Part shown: positions 53,590 to 62,622 of the stretch, in pieces | Numbering within the stretch: position 1 is the stretch's first letter | Layout of the letters: every line of letters starts with the position of its first letter | Origin: Pyropia yezoensis | Taxonomy: Eukaryota; Rhodophyta; Bangiophyceae; Bangiales; Bangiaceae | Direction of reading: 5' to 3' | DNA: 64,000 nucleotides | Assembly (NCBI GenBank): GCA_009829735.1 | Contig: CM020618.1 | Coordinates: 29,798,894-29,862,893, forward strand | Translations under genes and position numbers: made by a program | Notes under the pieces: model-generated | Told to the model about the DNA's origin: nothing | The model's database searches: none | The model's input: only the letters and a program-made list of their open reading frames with translations

Positions 53590-55131
53590 CTAGGTCGGCA
53601 GTCGGCCACTGTTGCCGATACCAATTACGTGCCGGTGCTTATCGTCCCTGATATCGAAGCCGCGCTCAGCCGTAGGTGACACAGCAGCGTAGTCCTCGGC
53701 ACATCGTTTGCCGACGTAAACCATACCCCGGCATGTCTTGCATTCACTCTTGACATAGACGTAGACGTACACAAGCTTGGCACCACCCGCCTCTGACCGA
53801 GCCCGCCTGGCTGCCTCATCGGTGGCCAGCGTCTGAGAGTGTAGCGCCCCGTCTGCTGCCACACGCGCGGCCTCTTCCATAATTGATGGCATTGCCTTCT
53901 TCAGCAACCGCATTGTCTTGCGCCACTTCCGCTTCTCGGACCGGGTCGCTCGTGGTGGGAAAGCACGACGACCTGAACGGTCCGCCTTCCCGTCGAGCGA
54001 CACCCACGGGGCGGCCACAGAAGGAATCGTAGTGGATGCCCCCCACTCCTTGAAGACCTTCGTGCGGGTTCGAACAGGAATGCGCATCGTCCCGAACTCA
54101 GTATCATTCGTACTGAACCGCCCGGCCTTCTCTGCTTCACTGTAATTGTGTCCCCTTGGCTTCTGTCCACGCACTGCCACGGCTGGGACATGAGAAACGC
54201 CAGCGTCCCGGCGGGTGTCCATCCCGCATCCGTCGTCGCTGCCACTGTCAACGACGCTCCAATCCACGCCGTAGCGCTGAAGCCGCTCTTCCTCGTCCAT
54301 CGACTCCTTGTCGCCTTCTCCGACGGCCTCTTCCTCTGCTCCAGCGGCACCGTGCCCACAAACAACATTGTCCGCCGTGCCATCCACCCGGCGCGCCGTG
54401 TAGGGGGTCTCTGCGGCACAAGCCACCGCCACGCGGGCAGACACGCCCGACTGGCGCGCTCGCTTGCCCGGCACATTGACGGGAGCCACCTCGTCGTCTG
54501 ATGAACCAACGGACGCGAACACCGGCGACTCCGGCGCCGGCGCAGGGGTGGGGTCTCCACCAGTCGGGGAATCCTCCTCGGACATTATGACTGGCGCCGC
54601 TGGCGCAGGGGGGGCAGCACCGCCCGGCTGGCGCGGGTGCCGGCGGGATCGCCTAACGGGAACGACGTCGTCACTCGCGGAGTCATCGCCGGGCACGGGC
54701 ACCGGCGCCGCTGGCGCAGGAGGGGCAGCACCGCCCTGCCGGCGCGTGTGCCGGCGCGCACGCTTGACGGGAACGACATCGTCACTCGCGGAGTCATTGC
54801 CGGGCACGGGCACCAGCGCCGCTGGCGCAGGGGGGGCAGCACCGCCCGGCTGGCGCGGGTGCCGGCGCGCACGCTTGACGGGAACGACGTCGTCACTCGA
54901 CGAGGCATCGCCGTGTACGATCACTGGTGACGCTGGCGCAGGCGTAGGCGCAGGGGGGATAGACACCCCGCCATTACCGGGCACGTGCACCGGCGCCGCA
55001 GGCGCAGGGGGGGTAGACGCGTCACCACCCGAGGAGCCACCGCCGGTAGGCACTTCGCCACTCGCAGAGCCCCCGCCGGGTACGTGCACCGGTGCCGCAG
55101 GCGCAGGGGGGGTAGACGCGGTAGATGACAT
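53590..55131 (-). CDS. Uncharacterised 513-aa repeat-containing protein
   Basis: ATG at 55131 (MSSTASTPPAPAAPVHVPG). The first half has three tandem units of about 34 residues built from PAPAAPVPVPG, SASDDVVPV, RARRHPRQPGG; the KRARRH/RRSRRH cores look like nuclear localisation signals. The second half is more globular, with acidic (DEEERLQRYGVDWSVVDSG) and basic (RSEKRKWRKTMRLLKKAMPS) stretches. It ends in LVYVYVYVKSECKTCRGMVY before TAG at 53590. No family recognised. The ORF continues in frame beyond the TAG into the HA-like gene, so a nuclear, DNA-associated role is a reasonable guess only. Confidence 0.5.
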   Translation of the reverse strand: MSSTASTPPAPAAPVHVPGGGSASGEVPTGGGSSGGDASTPPAPAAPVHVPGNGGVSIPPAPTPAPASPVIVHGDASSSDDVVPVKRARRHPRQPGGAAPPAPAALVPVPGNDSASDDVVPVKRARRHTRRQGGAAPPAPAAPVPVPGDDSASDDVVPVRRSRRHPRQPGGAAPPAPAAPVIMSEEDSPTGGDPTPAPAPESPVFASVGSSDDEVAPVNVPGKRARQSGVSARVAVACAAETPYTARRVDGTADNVVCGHGAAGAEEEAVGEGDKESMDEEERLQRYGVDWSVVDSGSDDGCGMDTRRDAGVSHVPAVAVRGQKPRGHNYSEAEKAGRFSTNDTEFGTMRIPVRTRTKVFKEWGASTTIPSVAAPWVSLDGKADRSGRRAFPPRATRSEKRKWRKTMRLLKKAMPSIMEEAARVAADGALHSQTLATDEAARRARSEAGGAKLVYVYVYVKSECKTCRGMVYVGKRCAEDYAAVSPTAERGFDIRDDKHRHVIGIGNSGRLPT

Positions 55132-55619
55132 CCCGGAACTCTTGCCCACGCACCGGCGCCCGCATACAGGCACCAATCGTGCGTGGGAGGATGATGCATC
55201 CGTGCCTTGTTGATCCCAAAACCCTAATCCCCGGTGTGGTTCACCGCCGTCATGTTCACGGGAAAGCCGCCCGCCCCCACCCCGACTTGTGGTACCTGGG
55301 ACACACATGGGAGGTGGCCCAGCAGGAAGTAGTGTACCACCACCCCCCCCGACGACCGGATGAATGCAACAACAGCGTCTAAGTGTCTCTCCGTCCTCAG
55401 GGGGCACCACGCCTCGCACGCCCAAACGTCGCACATCCGTCCGGCCAGCGGGAGACCCATGGCGTACACACGCACTCGGGCCGGGGTACCGGCCCCTTCC
55501 ATCGGGAAGAAAGTCACATGGACCACTGACCGTGCGAGGGGGTGGTTGCGGGGGTGCCGCTACAACATAGCCGCGCGGACGAGAGGGGAAGGCGTGCGAC
55601 CCGTGGCCAGGGGACAAAC

Positions 55620-55975
55620 CAGGCAAACCGGGGGGGAAGGCAAGCAGTCCCGGGGGGAAGGTACGCGGCCCGTGACCAGGGGGAAAGGCAGGCGGCCCCG
55701 GAGAAAAGGCGTGCGTCCCGTTGTCATGGCCAGGGGGGGGGGCGTACATCCCGTGACCAGGGGGAAAGGCAGGCGGCCCTCGAGGAAAGGCGTGCGTCCC
55801 GTTGCCATGGCCAGGGGGGGGGGCGTACATCCCGTGACCAAGGGGGAAGGCAGTCGGCCCCGGAGGAAAGGCGTGCGTCCCGTTGCCATGGCCAGGGGGG
55901 GGGGCGTACATGTCGTGACCAGGGGGAAAGGCAGGAAAACCCAGGGGAAAGGTGTTCGACGCGTGGCCAGGCGGC
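55620..55975 (-). repeat. Minisatellite encoding FPPGH..YAPPPGHGNGTHA repeats
   Basis: Units of about 72-78 bp. On the minus strand they read AFPPGHGMYAPPPGHGNGTH and variants, in an open frame. Shorter FPPGL units flank them. Open-frame preservation suggests it was or is translated. Confidence 0.75.
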
Positions 55976-56310
55976 AACCCATGCAAATGCAAGCCGGGGG
56001 GGAAGGCAGGTTGGTCACCGGAGGGCCCGCGTGGTCCGTACAGTGGGCCAGGGGAGACACCTTGTGAGGCAGACGCAGACTGTGTGACAGAGTTATCGGG
56101 CGCTCGTCGGATCCTCACACCACCCCGCCGCAGCGTCGTATGTGGCATTGCGGGCCAGGACACGCTCGGACACACGCGGTCGCTTGGAGTACCAACGGTC
56201 GCCAAAGAAGACAAGGGAACCTCCCAGACTCCAAGGACCTTCTCAACCGCAGTTGTTGCGACGAGTTGGGCGAACGCGGGCGAAGACGGAATGGTCCCAC
56301 AGAGAGACCC

Positions 56311-56332
56311 CGGGGGGGGGGGGGGGGGGGGG
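56311..56332. repeat. G homopolymer
   Basis: A run of about 21 G. Length is likely unreliable. Confidence 0.8.
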
Positions 56333-56429
56333 GAGGGACAGATGAGGGGCACCGGGTGTCGCAACAGCCCTGGGACGTGCACCAACAGACAGCCAAACCC
56401 CACCTACACCTCCCCACCCCCTCCCTACC

Positions 56430-56800
56430 CTACCCGCACTACCACTACAAAGAAGACGAGAAGGAAGACGAGCACCCGGCGTGCAGAGGCGCACCAGCCT
56501 CACCCCGCACAACCCCCCTCGCTACCCACACTACCACCACAAAGAAGACGAGAAGGAAGACGAGCATCAGCCTCACCCCGCACAACCCCCCACGCTACCC
56601 GCACTACCACCACAAAGAAGACGAGAAGGAAGACGAGCAACCGGCGTGCAGAGGCGCACAAGCCTCACCCCGCACAACCCCCCACGCTACCCGCACTACC
56701 ACCACAAAGAAGACGGGAGGGAAGACGAGCACCCGGCGTGCAGAGGCGCACCAGCATCACCCCGCACACCCCCCCACGCTACCCCCCACCACCCCCTCTC
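56430..56800. repeat. Minisatellite with KEDEKEDE-type unit
   Basis: Four copies of a unit containing CACTACCACCACAAAGAAGA, each followed by a variable spacer with or without CCGGCGTGCAGAGGCGCA; spacing alternates between about 66 and 102 bp. On the plus strand it reads HYHHKEDEKEDEHPACRG. Confidence 0.8.
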
Positions 56801-57743
56801 CCCTATCCCAGACGTCTCCATACTAGCTCATGCAGCTCCGCGAAGCGCTGGGTGGGGGCTTCGATGGAGCGGGGCGGGTGGGGGGGAGGCGTGTCAGGGT
56901 GCTAAACGGAGACGGGGACTGTGACGCGACACGTGCGTTTCGCACGACGACCCGAGCCCACCTGGACGACCGGCCGCACTGACTTGGGTGGCGGCTGTGG
57001 TGACCCAAAGCGTATGCATGCGACCACCCAGTCAAAAGTGACGCAAAGGCCATGCAGGCGAAGACCCGGCCGGTGGGCCCTTCCGGTCGAGGTCCTCCCG
57101 TTGGGATCACAGGACATCCTCCTTTCTCAGCTGGGAGATTGTTCAGTGAGTGATTGGCCCAATGACAATGAGACAGCGTGCTAAATGGTGTCCGTCCACC
57201 TCACCAGAGGCTCCCACGTCGACTGCCACACACGCTCTTACCTGCACGGTAAATGAAGCCTTGTTTGACACCATCGGATTGTCACAATCCACACTACCAG
57301 GGACTCTCAATCAGCGCCAACGACGTTCAAGGCGTTCAAATCCGACGGCAGTCGGCGAAGAATCCTATGACTCAATCTGGACTCATCCTTCTTGGACACC
57401 CCCTTTCACTCACGTACGGAGACCGAGCGGAGACTGCCACGCATGCCGATCGTGGCAGTACGGCACACAGCCTCAGTGTGCGTGTTTCAAAAAGAAAGTC
57501 TGTATGTACACTGTCAGAATGGGTATTTGATGAGGCAAAGGGCGTCATCATGTTATTGCACCCGTCCCACCCTTGACGCACCCCCATCCCGTACGTGCGA
57601 AAGCAAAAAACCTCGCCGTCGCCCCCCCGCACCGCGTTCCTCACCCAGTCGCACTACGTTCGATCTGTGATACAACGACGTAAGGTATACTATTTCCCTA
57701 ACAGCCGATCAGACACCAAAAGCACACAACCGATTACCACTCA

Positions 57744-58067
57744 CTAGACCAGGTAGGGTGCGTAGGACAGGTACTCCCACTGCGCGATACAGTCTGGCAG
57801 CCACTGCTCACAGACACGGACGCCCCCCCCGCGCCCACTACGAACCTTTCCGGAAGTCCCCCCCCCCACCTTTCCCCCCTTCTTACTAGGCTTGACCTTC
57901 ACACAGCCTACGACAACCACATCGACACTGTCAGTGTCGTCGTCCACTGACACTCCCCCGGCAACGGTGATGAGGGCGATCATATCGGCACGGTTCATCG
58001 TGGTGGTCCCCAGGCGCCCCACTGTAGCACAATAGAAATCCGTCGCACGTCCACTCTCGGGGAACAC
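57744..58067 (-). CDS. BRCT-domain exon (C-terminal)
   Basis: The minus strand encodes NRADMIALITVAGGVSVDDD, VDVVVVGCVKVKPS, then VRVCEQWLPDCIAQWEYLSY ending APYLV and TAG. It has the BRCT hallmarks: GR..R..L..LI..GG, the tHvi-like VVVVG strand, and V..WL..CI....L....Y. BRCT domains bind phosphopeptides in DNA repair and cell-cycle proteins. A CTACAG acceptor near 58022 and GTGAGT donor near 58072 suggest the exon starts at GRLGTTTMN. Upstream exons would lie where the family 2 LTR now sits, so the gene may have been split by that insertion. Confidence 0.65.
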   Translation of the reverse strand: MFPESGRATDFYCATVGRLGTTTMNRADMIALITVAGGVSVDDDTDSVDVVVVGCVKVKPSKKGGKVGGGTSGKVRSGRGGGVRVCEQWLPDCIAQWEYLSYAPYLV

Positions 58068-58099
58068 TCACCAAGGGGGATCGGCACCAACGTCACCGG

Positions 58100-58386
58100 G
58101 AGGCCAAGGTTGCTGTCCTTGGAGCGCAAGCCACGGGACCAAGATGGGAGCCCAAATGGGAGGGGTTTGTTGTTCTGCCTTGGCCGGCGGTGGATTCACC
58201 GCCGGCCCCCTCGTTATAAACCCTCGGAGACACTACTAACTACCCTCCACCCCAAGATGCAAGTCCCTCTGGTCATACGTAACTTCCAGATACCGTGACC
58301 AGTACGGACTCTCAAATTGAAAGCCAAGGATTGGAAGTAGCCCCCCCTAACATTAGGGTCACAATACGGCCATCCATATTGCTACA
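58100..58386 (-). repeat. Putative 3' LTR of family 2 element (left limit uncertain)
   Basis: On the minus strand a purine tract (AAGTGGGGGATA, 58398-58387) is followed directly by TGTAGCAATATGG, the layout of polypurine tract plus LTR start; the TRIM shows the matching GGAAGGAGGATA then TGTGGCAG. A TTTATAAC box (58220-58213) and a perfect 11-bp-arm hairpin (58182-58207) lie inside. The CA end was not located, and no second LTR is in the window for comparison. Confidence 0.5.
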
Positions 58387-58398
58387 TATCCCCCACTT
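58387..58398 (-). promoter_or_regulatory. Polypurine tract of family 2
   Basis: AAGTGGGGGATA on the minus strand, abutting TGTAGC of the putative LTR. Confidence 0.55.
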
Positions 58399-61294
58399 AG
58401 ATTCGGCCCGTCCTCGGGTCGAGTTGCATTCGGGTTACCGAATGTAAGTTGGTCGCGTGACTGTTTACCAGTCGGGTGGGGCTTTGCGCCCTGTCGCGAC
58501 AGACACCCCTTTTCGAGGTTGCCTGAGGGGGGTGCCCCCCTTTGTGTGGTACACACACGATCCGTTTTCCGGACCGTTAAATTCCCGATGCGGGTTTCTG
58601 TTCGCGACCCCCCTTTTCGAGGGGTGGTGCAAGCGGATCCGTCACCAGGTGTCTGGTGGTAGGGGAGCCCCTCTCGTGTTACCGAGTGAATGGGGGCGGC
58701 CGCTCCCGCTTTTCGCGGGGGCGGTTTCGGGGTGAACCCCTCTTGGCTGCCCCGTACGGGGGTGTGGCCCCGTCCGGCCCAGGTGCCTGGGTGGAGCGCG
58801 TTCGTAGCCCTGTGGGGAGCGGGTCGACCCGCGTGCCTGCGGCGCTTCTCGTGGCTGTTTGTGGTCATAAGCGCGGGTGCCCGCGCTTCCCTGGCTCGTC
58901 CCGGTTGTCCCACCGTACCGGGTCGTAGCCGTCGACGGCTTGTGGGCGCGGGGGACTCTGCCACCCGTTATCATGTCCTATCCCCAGGTGCTTGGGGAGG
59001 AGGAAGACCTCCTGATCGGGGAGGAGATGGAGGACGACGCGCCTGTCGGTCCGGACGCCGCGCGTTACGGGGCGAGTTCGTCTGAAGACGAAGAGCCTGC
59101 GGTGTCCGTCCGTCTGGCGGCCGGAGGACTGTCGTCCGTGTGCAGCGGCACGACGGTGCCGTCGGTCGGGGGTCAACCCTGCGGTCAACCGCTCGTGGCG
59201 GCTTCTACCCCCTCTCTGCCGGCTGCCCGGATGGAGCCTGGTGCCGGTGCCGGCTCGCCGCAGCTACCCCAAGATGGCCCGCCCTACGGCGGAAGTGGCG
59301 ACCCCCGGCCGACTCCGGCTGGGCAAGGTGGTCCGGGAGTCCGGACGGTACATCCTGAACGTGATCCCGACGTTGACGCGGGTGGTGGTGGTGGCGCGAC
59401 ACCCGGGGTGGCCGGTCAAGACGGTGCGGGTGCCCGCACGGCTGGTGCTCAGGCTCCCGAGGCTGTCCAAGTGCCTCCCCCTTCCGAGGCGGGGGCGACG
59501 TCGACGGGTGGGGCCGGCGCCGGTACCTTACCCGCGGTGCCGCGGGCGTCGAGCGGTCGAGACGCTCCTTCCCCCATGGTGGTTGACACCGGGAGCTACT
59601 CCGGGCGGGTGCCCGCCCTACTTCTTCCTCCTCGTCCCCGTACTCCGGCGCCGGTGCACCTACCCGTTGGGCTTCCGCCGGCGCCGGCGCTTCTTCCTGG
59701 GCCGGCCCGGGTTGCCCCGTTGGGTGGCCGCGTTGGCTTGGTCGGTGGCGGCGTCGCCTCTGCGGTTGGCGGTACCGCCTCCGCGAGTGGCGGCGACGCC
59801 TCTACGGTGGGACATCCTCCGTTGTCGGTCTCCGAGTTGGTGGCCCGGGTGCGCAGCTTGACCGTGCAAGAGCCCATGCATTCGGGCGGTCGGATGCGCG
59901 TGGACTTCCACCCGTCGGGTCGCCGCGGAGGTACCTCCCGTCCGGTCCCGTTGGACCCCTGTTGGGAGCGGGAGTTGGCTCGGCTGGTTGCCCAGCCTGA
60001 CGCGGCTCGCGCCGAGCATCATTGGATACTCAGCCAGCCGGACGACCGGCATGCTCAACTCTGGCGCGCCCGGGTCGGGCGGCCTGAGGCTGCCCTCCTC
60101 CCCGCCTTTGGGGTGTGCGACTTAATTGCCCCCGCGCTGCCGCAGGAGGTGGATTACCCTGCGGGTGCCCGCGGGGTGGCTGCTACCCAGACCCCTGTGG
60201 CCTTCGGGCAGCTCGTGCCTGGTACCAACCGGTATCCCGGTTTGGATTACTACCCGGGGGATCCCCCGTATCTGTGGCCGACGCCGCCTTTCCCGACCAT
60301 GGATGGCCTGAAGTCGGCGTTCAGCTGGCGTCGAAACCATGGTGTCATGGCGGACCCATTCCGCACGGATGTAGCGTGCGCGTTGCAGACCGGTAACGGT
60401 CGTGCGCCCGTATACACTCTGTTGCGCCCGCCTGGGTGGCAAGAGGGGTGGGAGCCCGCCCCGGCTTTCCGGTTTGACACCGGTCCTTGCCTGCGCTACT
60501 TCGGCAGTGTGCTGGCCGCTCGGCCCACGCATGCGCTGCAGGGTGTCTTTACCCTCGAGGTTACCCTCGGGCAGGTTTCTTTCTTCCTGTTGTCGGCCCG
60601 CCGACAGGGCCGGCTCTTCCATCTTCCGACGGGTGTCCGTCGGCACCTTGGGGAGCTAGGCGTTACCGCCATTGCTACTGGGACGGGGTTAACCCGTGAG
60701 CTGACTGCGCTCGTGGCCGTTCACGATACCGTGAACTGGTCGGCGGTGGCGACCTTGCCGCCGTTCCGCGACGCGCAACCGGGAACGCTCCCGTTGCCTC
60801 GTCACTCGCTACGTATCCGCCGAGTTATCTCGGGTGAGGATGGATACCAGGGGTGGGCATCCACCGAGTCGGTACCCGGCCTGGGTATTCCCGTGGTCCT
60901 GCCCGACCCTCTCCAGGTGGGAACCCCCTGGTTCGGTAAACCGACTCCTATGGGGACGGGTCGCCGTCGCCGTGAGTGGGACTCCACTTGTGGGCGCCGC
61001 GAGACGTATCGTCGTCGTGGGGAGTTCCACCGGGTTCCCGGTGGGCGTTCTGCCCAGGAGTCTGGTCCTCCTTCACGGTCGTACCATGCTCCTTACCAGC
61101 TACCGCCGCCTCCGGCGGTGGCGGTGTCCACTCCTCCGGCTGTAGCTCCGGTTCCTTCGGTGGCATCGCCGGCTCCCGTCATGCCCGACCGGGGTCCTCG
61201 CTTGTGGTATGAGGGCGTTAACGCCCTTCTCTCTCGTGAGTTGACGGAGGCGCCTCCGGTTAGCTGGGGGGACATCCCCCCAGCTGCTGCGCTG

Positions 61295-61299
61295 GTCGG
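61295..61299. repeat. TRIM target-site duplication, left
   Basis: GTCGG, matching 61958-61962. Confidence 0.9.
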
Positions 61300-61513
61300 T
61301 GTGGCAGTATCGCGACTGCCTCATATAACGGACCCAGCGATCGGTGCTGTAAGGATTTGGGCTGAAAAGCCCATATCTGGCCCAAGATGTCAAGGATTCA
61401 ACCCGTGGCGCAGTGGTCCCCAACGCCTGGCTAACATATGTTCCATGGCGTGGGTCCGATTCCGGGCATCCAACATCGATTTTTCCAGCGCTTTCAAGGT
61501 GACTTCTGCTACA
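61300..61513 (+). repeat. TRIM 5' LTR (214 bp)
   Basis: Contains A box TGGCGCAGTGG (61406-61416), B-box-like GGTCCGATTCC (61453-61463) and a TTTTT run about 20 bp further on. Confidence 0.92.
61406..61487 (+). promoter_or_regulatory. tRNA-like Pol III promoter (A box, B box, T5) in TRIM LTR
   Basis: A-box and B-box consensus sequences lie about 36 bp apart, followed by an oligo-T terminator. Folding as a tRNA fails (T stem has two mismatches and the acceptor arms do not pair), so this is tRNA-derived or tRNA-mimicking, not a tRNA gene. Confidence 0.65.
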
Positions 61514-61743
61514 TTTGGTGGAGCAGCGGGGGTGTACGGTGACCAGCGAGGCGGACGGGTACCCTCCGGTTGGGGCCCCGGAGGCACGTTCCAGGAAGCG
61601 TGTGGAAGGCAGTATGCCGTAAGCCGTCCGTCTACCTAAGTACCGGAATTTCCAGCTGCACGGTGGAAGTCGTCTCGGAGTAGTCGCGGAAGTAGCCGGG
61701 AACGTTACTTGACCGGGGCGGTCAAGCCTTCGGAAGGAGGATA

Positions 61744-61957
61744 TGTGGCAGTATCGCGACTGCCACGTATAACGGACCCAGCGATCGGTGCTGTAAGGAT
61801 TTGGGCTGAAAAACCCATATCTGGCCCAAGATGTCAAGGATTCAACTCGTGGCGCAGTGGTCCACAACGCCTGGTTAACATATGTTCCATGGCGTGGGTT
61901 CGATTCCGGGCATCCAACATCGATTTTTCCGGCGGTATCAAGGGGACTTCTGCTACA
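61744..61957 (+). repeat. TRIM 3' LTR (214 bp)
   Basis: Same structure, with a consensus B box GGTTCGATTCC (61897-61907) and A box at 61850-61860. Confidence 0.92.
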
Positions 61958-61962
61958 GTCGG
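61958..61962. repeat. TRIM target-site duplication, right
   Basis: GTCGG, matching 61295-61299. Confidence 0.9.
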
Positions 61963-62095
61963 TACCGCGCGTTGCCTCGGTTGGGTGCTCAACCGCCTAC
62001 AGATGGCTCTGGATGCTGTGGAGGCTGGTGACAGCACTCTGGTACATCTTAGCGCTGAGGTAGCTCAGGCGCTCAGCTCAACCGGCGTGAGATAG

Positions 62096-62622
62096 CCGAC
62101 CGTTGGAGTACGGAAGTGTACGCGACGACGCGTGACTGGCCCCCTTCTGCTGGCGGGGGTAACCCCTTCTGATGGTTGTGGGAGTGAGAGTGAGGGACCC
62201 GGTGACCCTTATGGTGGCCGGGTATTAGTGAGTATAAACTCATCCCCTTTGGGGGCATTGCTTGCCTCTGTTTGCTGCCCTGGGGAGTACCCCTTCTGGC
62301 TCAGTGGTGCCTTGCCTCCCGTCCAACTTCTTCCGGTTGGTTTATGCTTGGGAAGGTCATCCTCCCTCCCTTTGTGTCTTGGCTTGGGGAGGTCATCCCC
62401 CCTTGTAAGCCCCCTAGTTACTTCGATATTATCGGAGTTAGCCTCTACCTTGAAGTTAACTTATTAAGGTTCAGGTTTTACATAGTTACCTAAGCTTGGC
62501 TGGACTTAGACACCCAAGTCCGATTTGACTTAGAAACCTAAGTCTGCCAAAACCATGTCACACCCTACTTAGTAGGTCTAAGCCCCACCCCCCAACATTT
62601 GAAGTCGGTGTCGGTTGGGTTG
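62096..62622. other. Spacer between convergent antisense ORF and integrase of family 2
   Basis: No ORF. Several short inverted motifs (ACTTAG/CTAAGT at about 62495-62580) could act in 3'-end formation for both strands. Confidence 0.45.

Larger units (their letters stand above)
55132..57743. other. Minisatellite-rich region without a firm gene
   Basis: The minus-strand frame of the 55131 gene stays open upstream to 56403, but mostly through repeats. A start upstream of 55131 cannot be excluded (MVHVTFFPMEGAGTPARVR reads like coding sequence in another minus frame near 55526). Two minisatellites and a long G-run dominate. From 56830 to 57743 nothing is recognisable. Confidence 0.4.
61300..61957 (+). 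mobile_element. TRIM (terminal-repeat retrotransposon in miniature), 658 bp, with tRNA-like Pol III boxes in its LTRs
   Basis: Two 214-bp LTRs (61300-61513, 61744-61957), a primer site (61516-61532, TGGTGGAGCAGCGGGGG), about 200 bp of internal sequence without an ORF of note, and a purine tract (61731-61743) before the 3' LTR. Perfect GTCGG target duplications lie at 61295-61299 and 61958-61962. The LTRs begin TGTGGCAGTAT, as in family 1, and end CTGCTACA. It has no coding capacity and must be mobilised in trans. Confidence 0.9.
58973..62095 (+). pseudogene. Antisense ORF of family 2 element, split by a TRIM at 61300-61957
   Basis: The ATG at 58973 (MSYPQVLGEEEDLLIGEEME) opens an acidic then Gly/Ala/Pro-rich N-terminus of about 280 residues. 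A folded-looking region follows: PLSVSELVARVRSLTVQEPM, WILSQPDDRHAQLWRARVGR, YPGLDYYPGDPPYLWPTPPF, SAFSWRRNHGVMADPFRTDV, YFGSVLAARPTHALQGVFTL. At 61299 the frame runs into the TRIM. If the TRIM and one GTCGG copy are disregarded, it resumes in frame at 61963 (TARCLGWVLNRLQMALDAVE) and ends with TAG at 62093, about 885 residues in total. It converges on the integrase gene. No known family recognised. Confidence 0.7.

Noticed and set aside
53590-53800. GIY-YIG nuclease-like end (LVYVYVYVKS...GMVYVGKR) of the 513-aa ORF
   Set aside because: Two short motif-like strings only; the conserved Arg, His and Glu positions and spacing are not convincing.
61391-61487. tRNA gene in the TRIM LTR
   Set aside because: A and B boxes match, but the acceptor and T stems do not pair, so it is tRNA-like rather than a functional tRNA gene.
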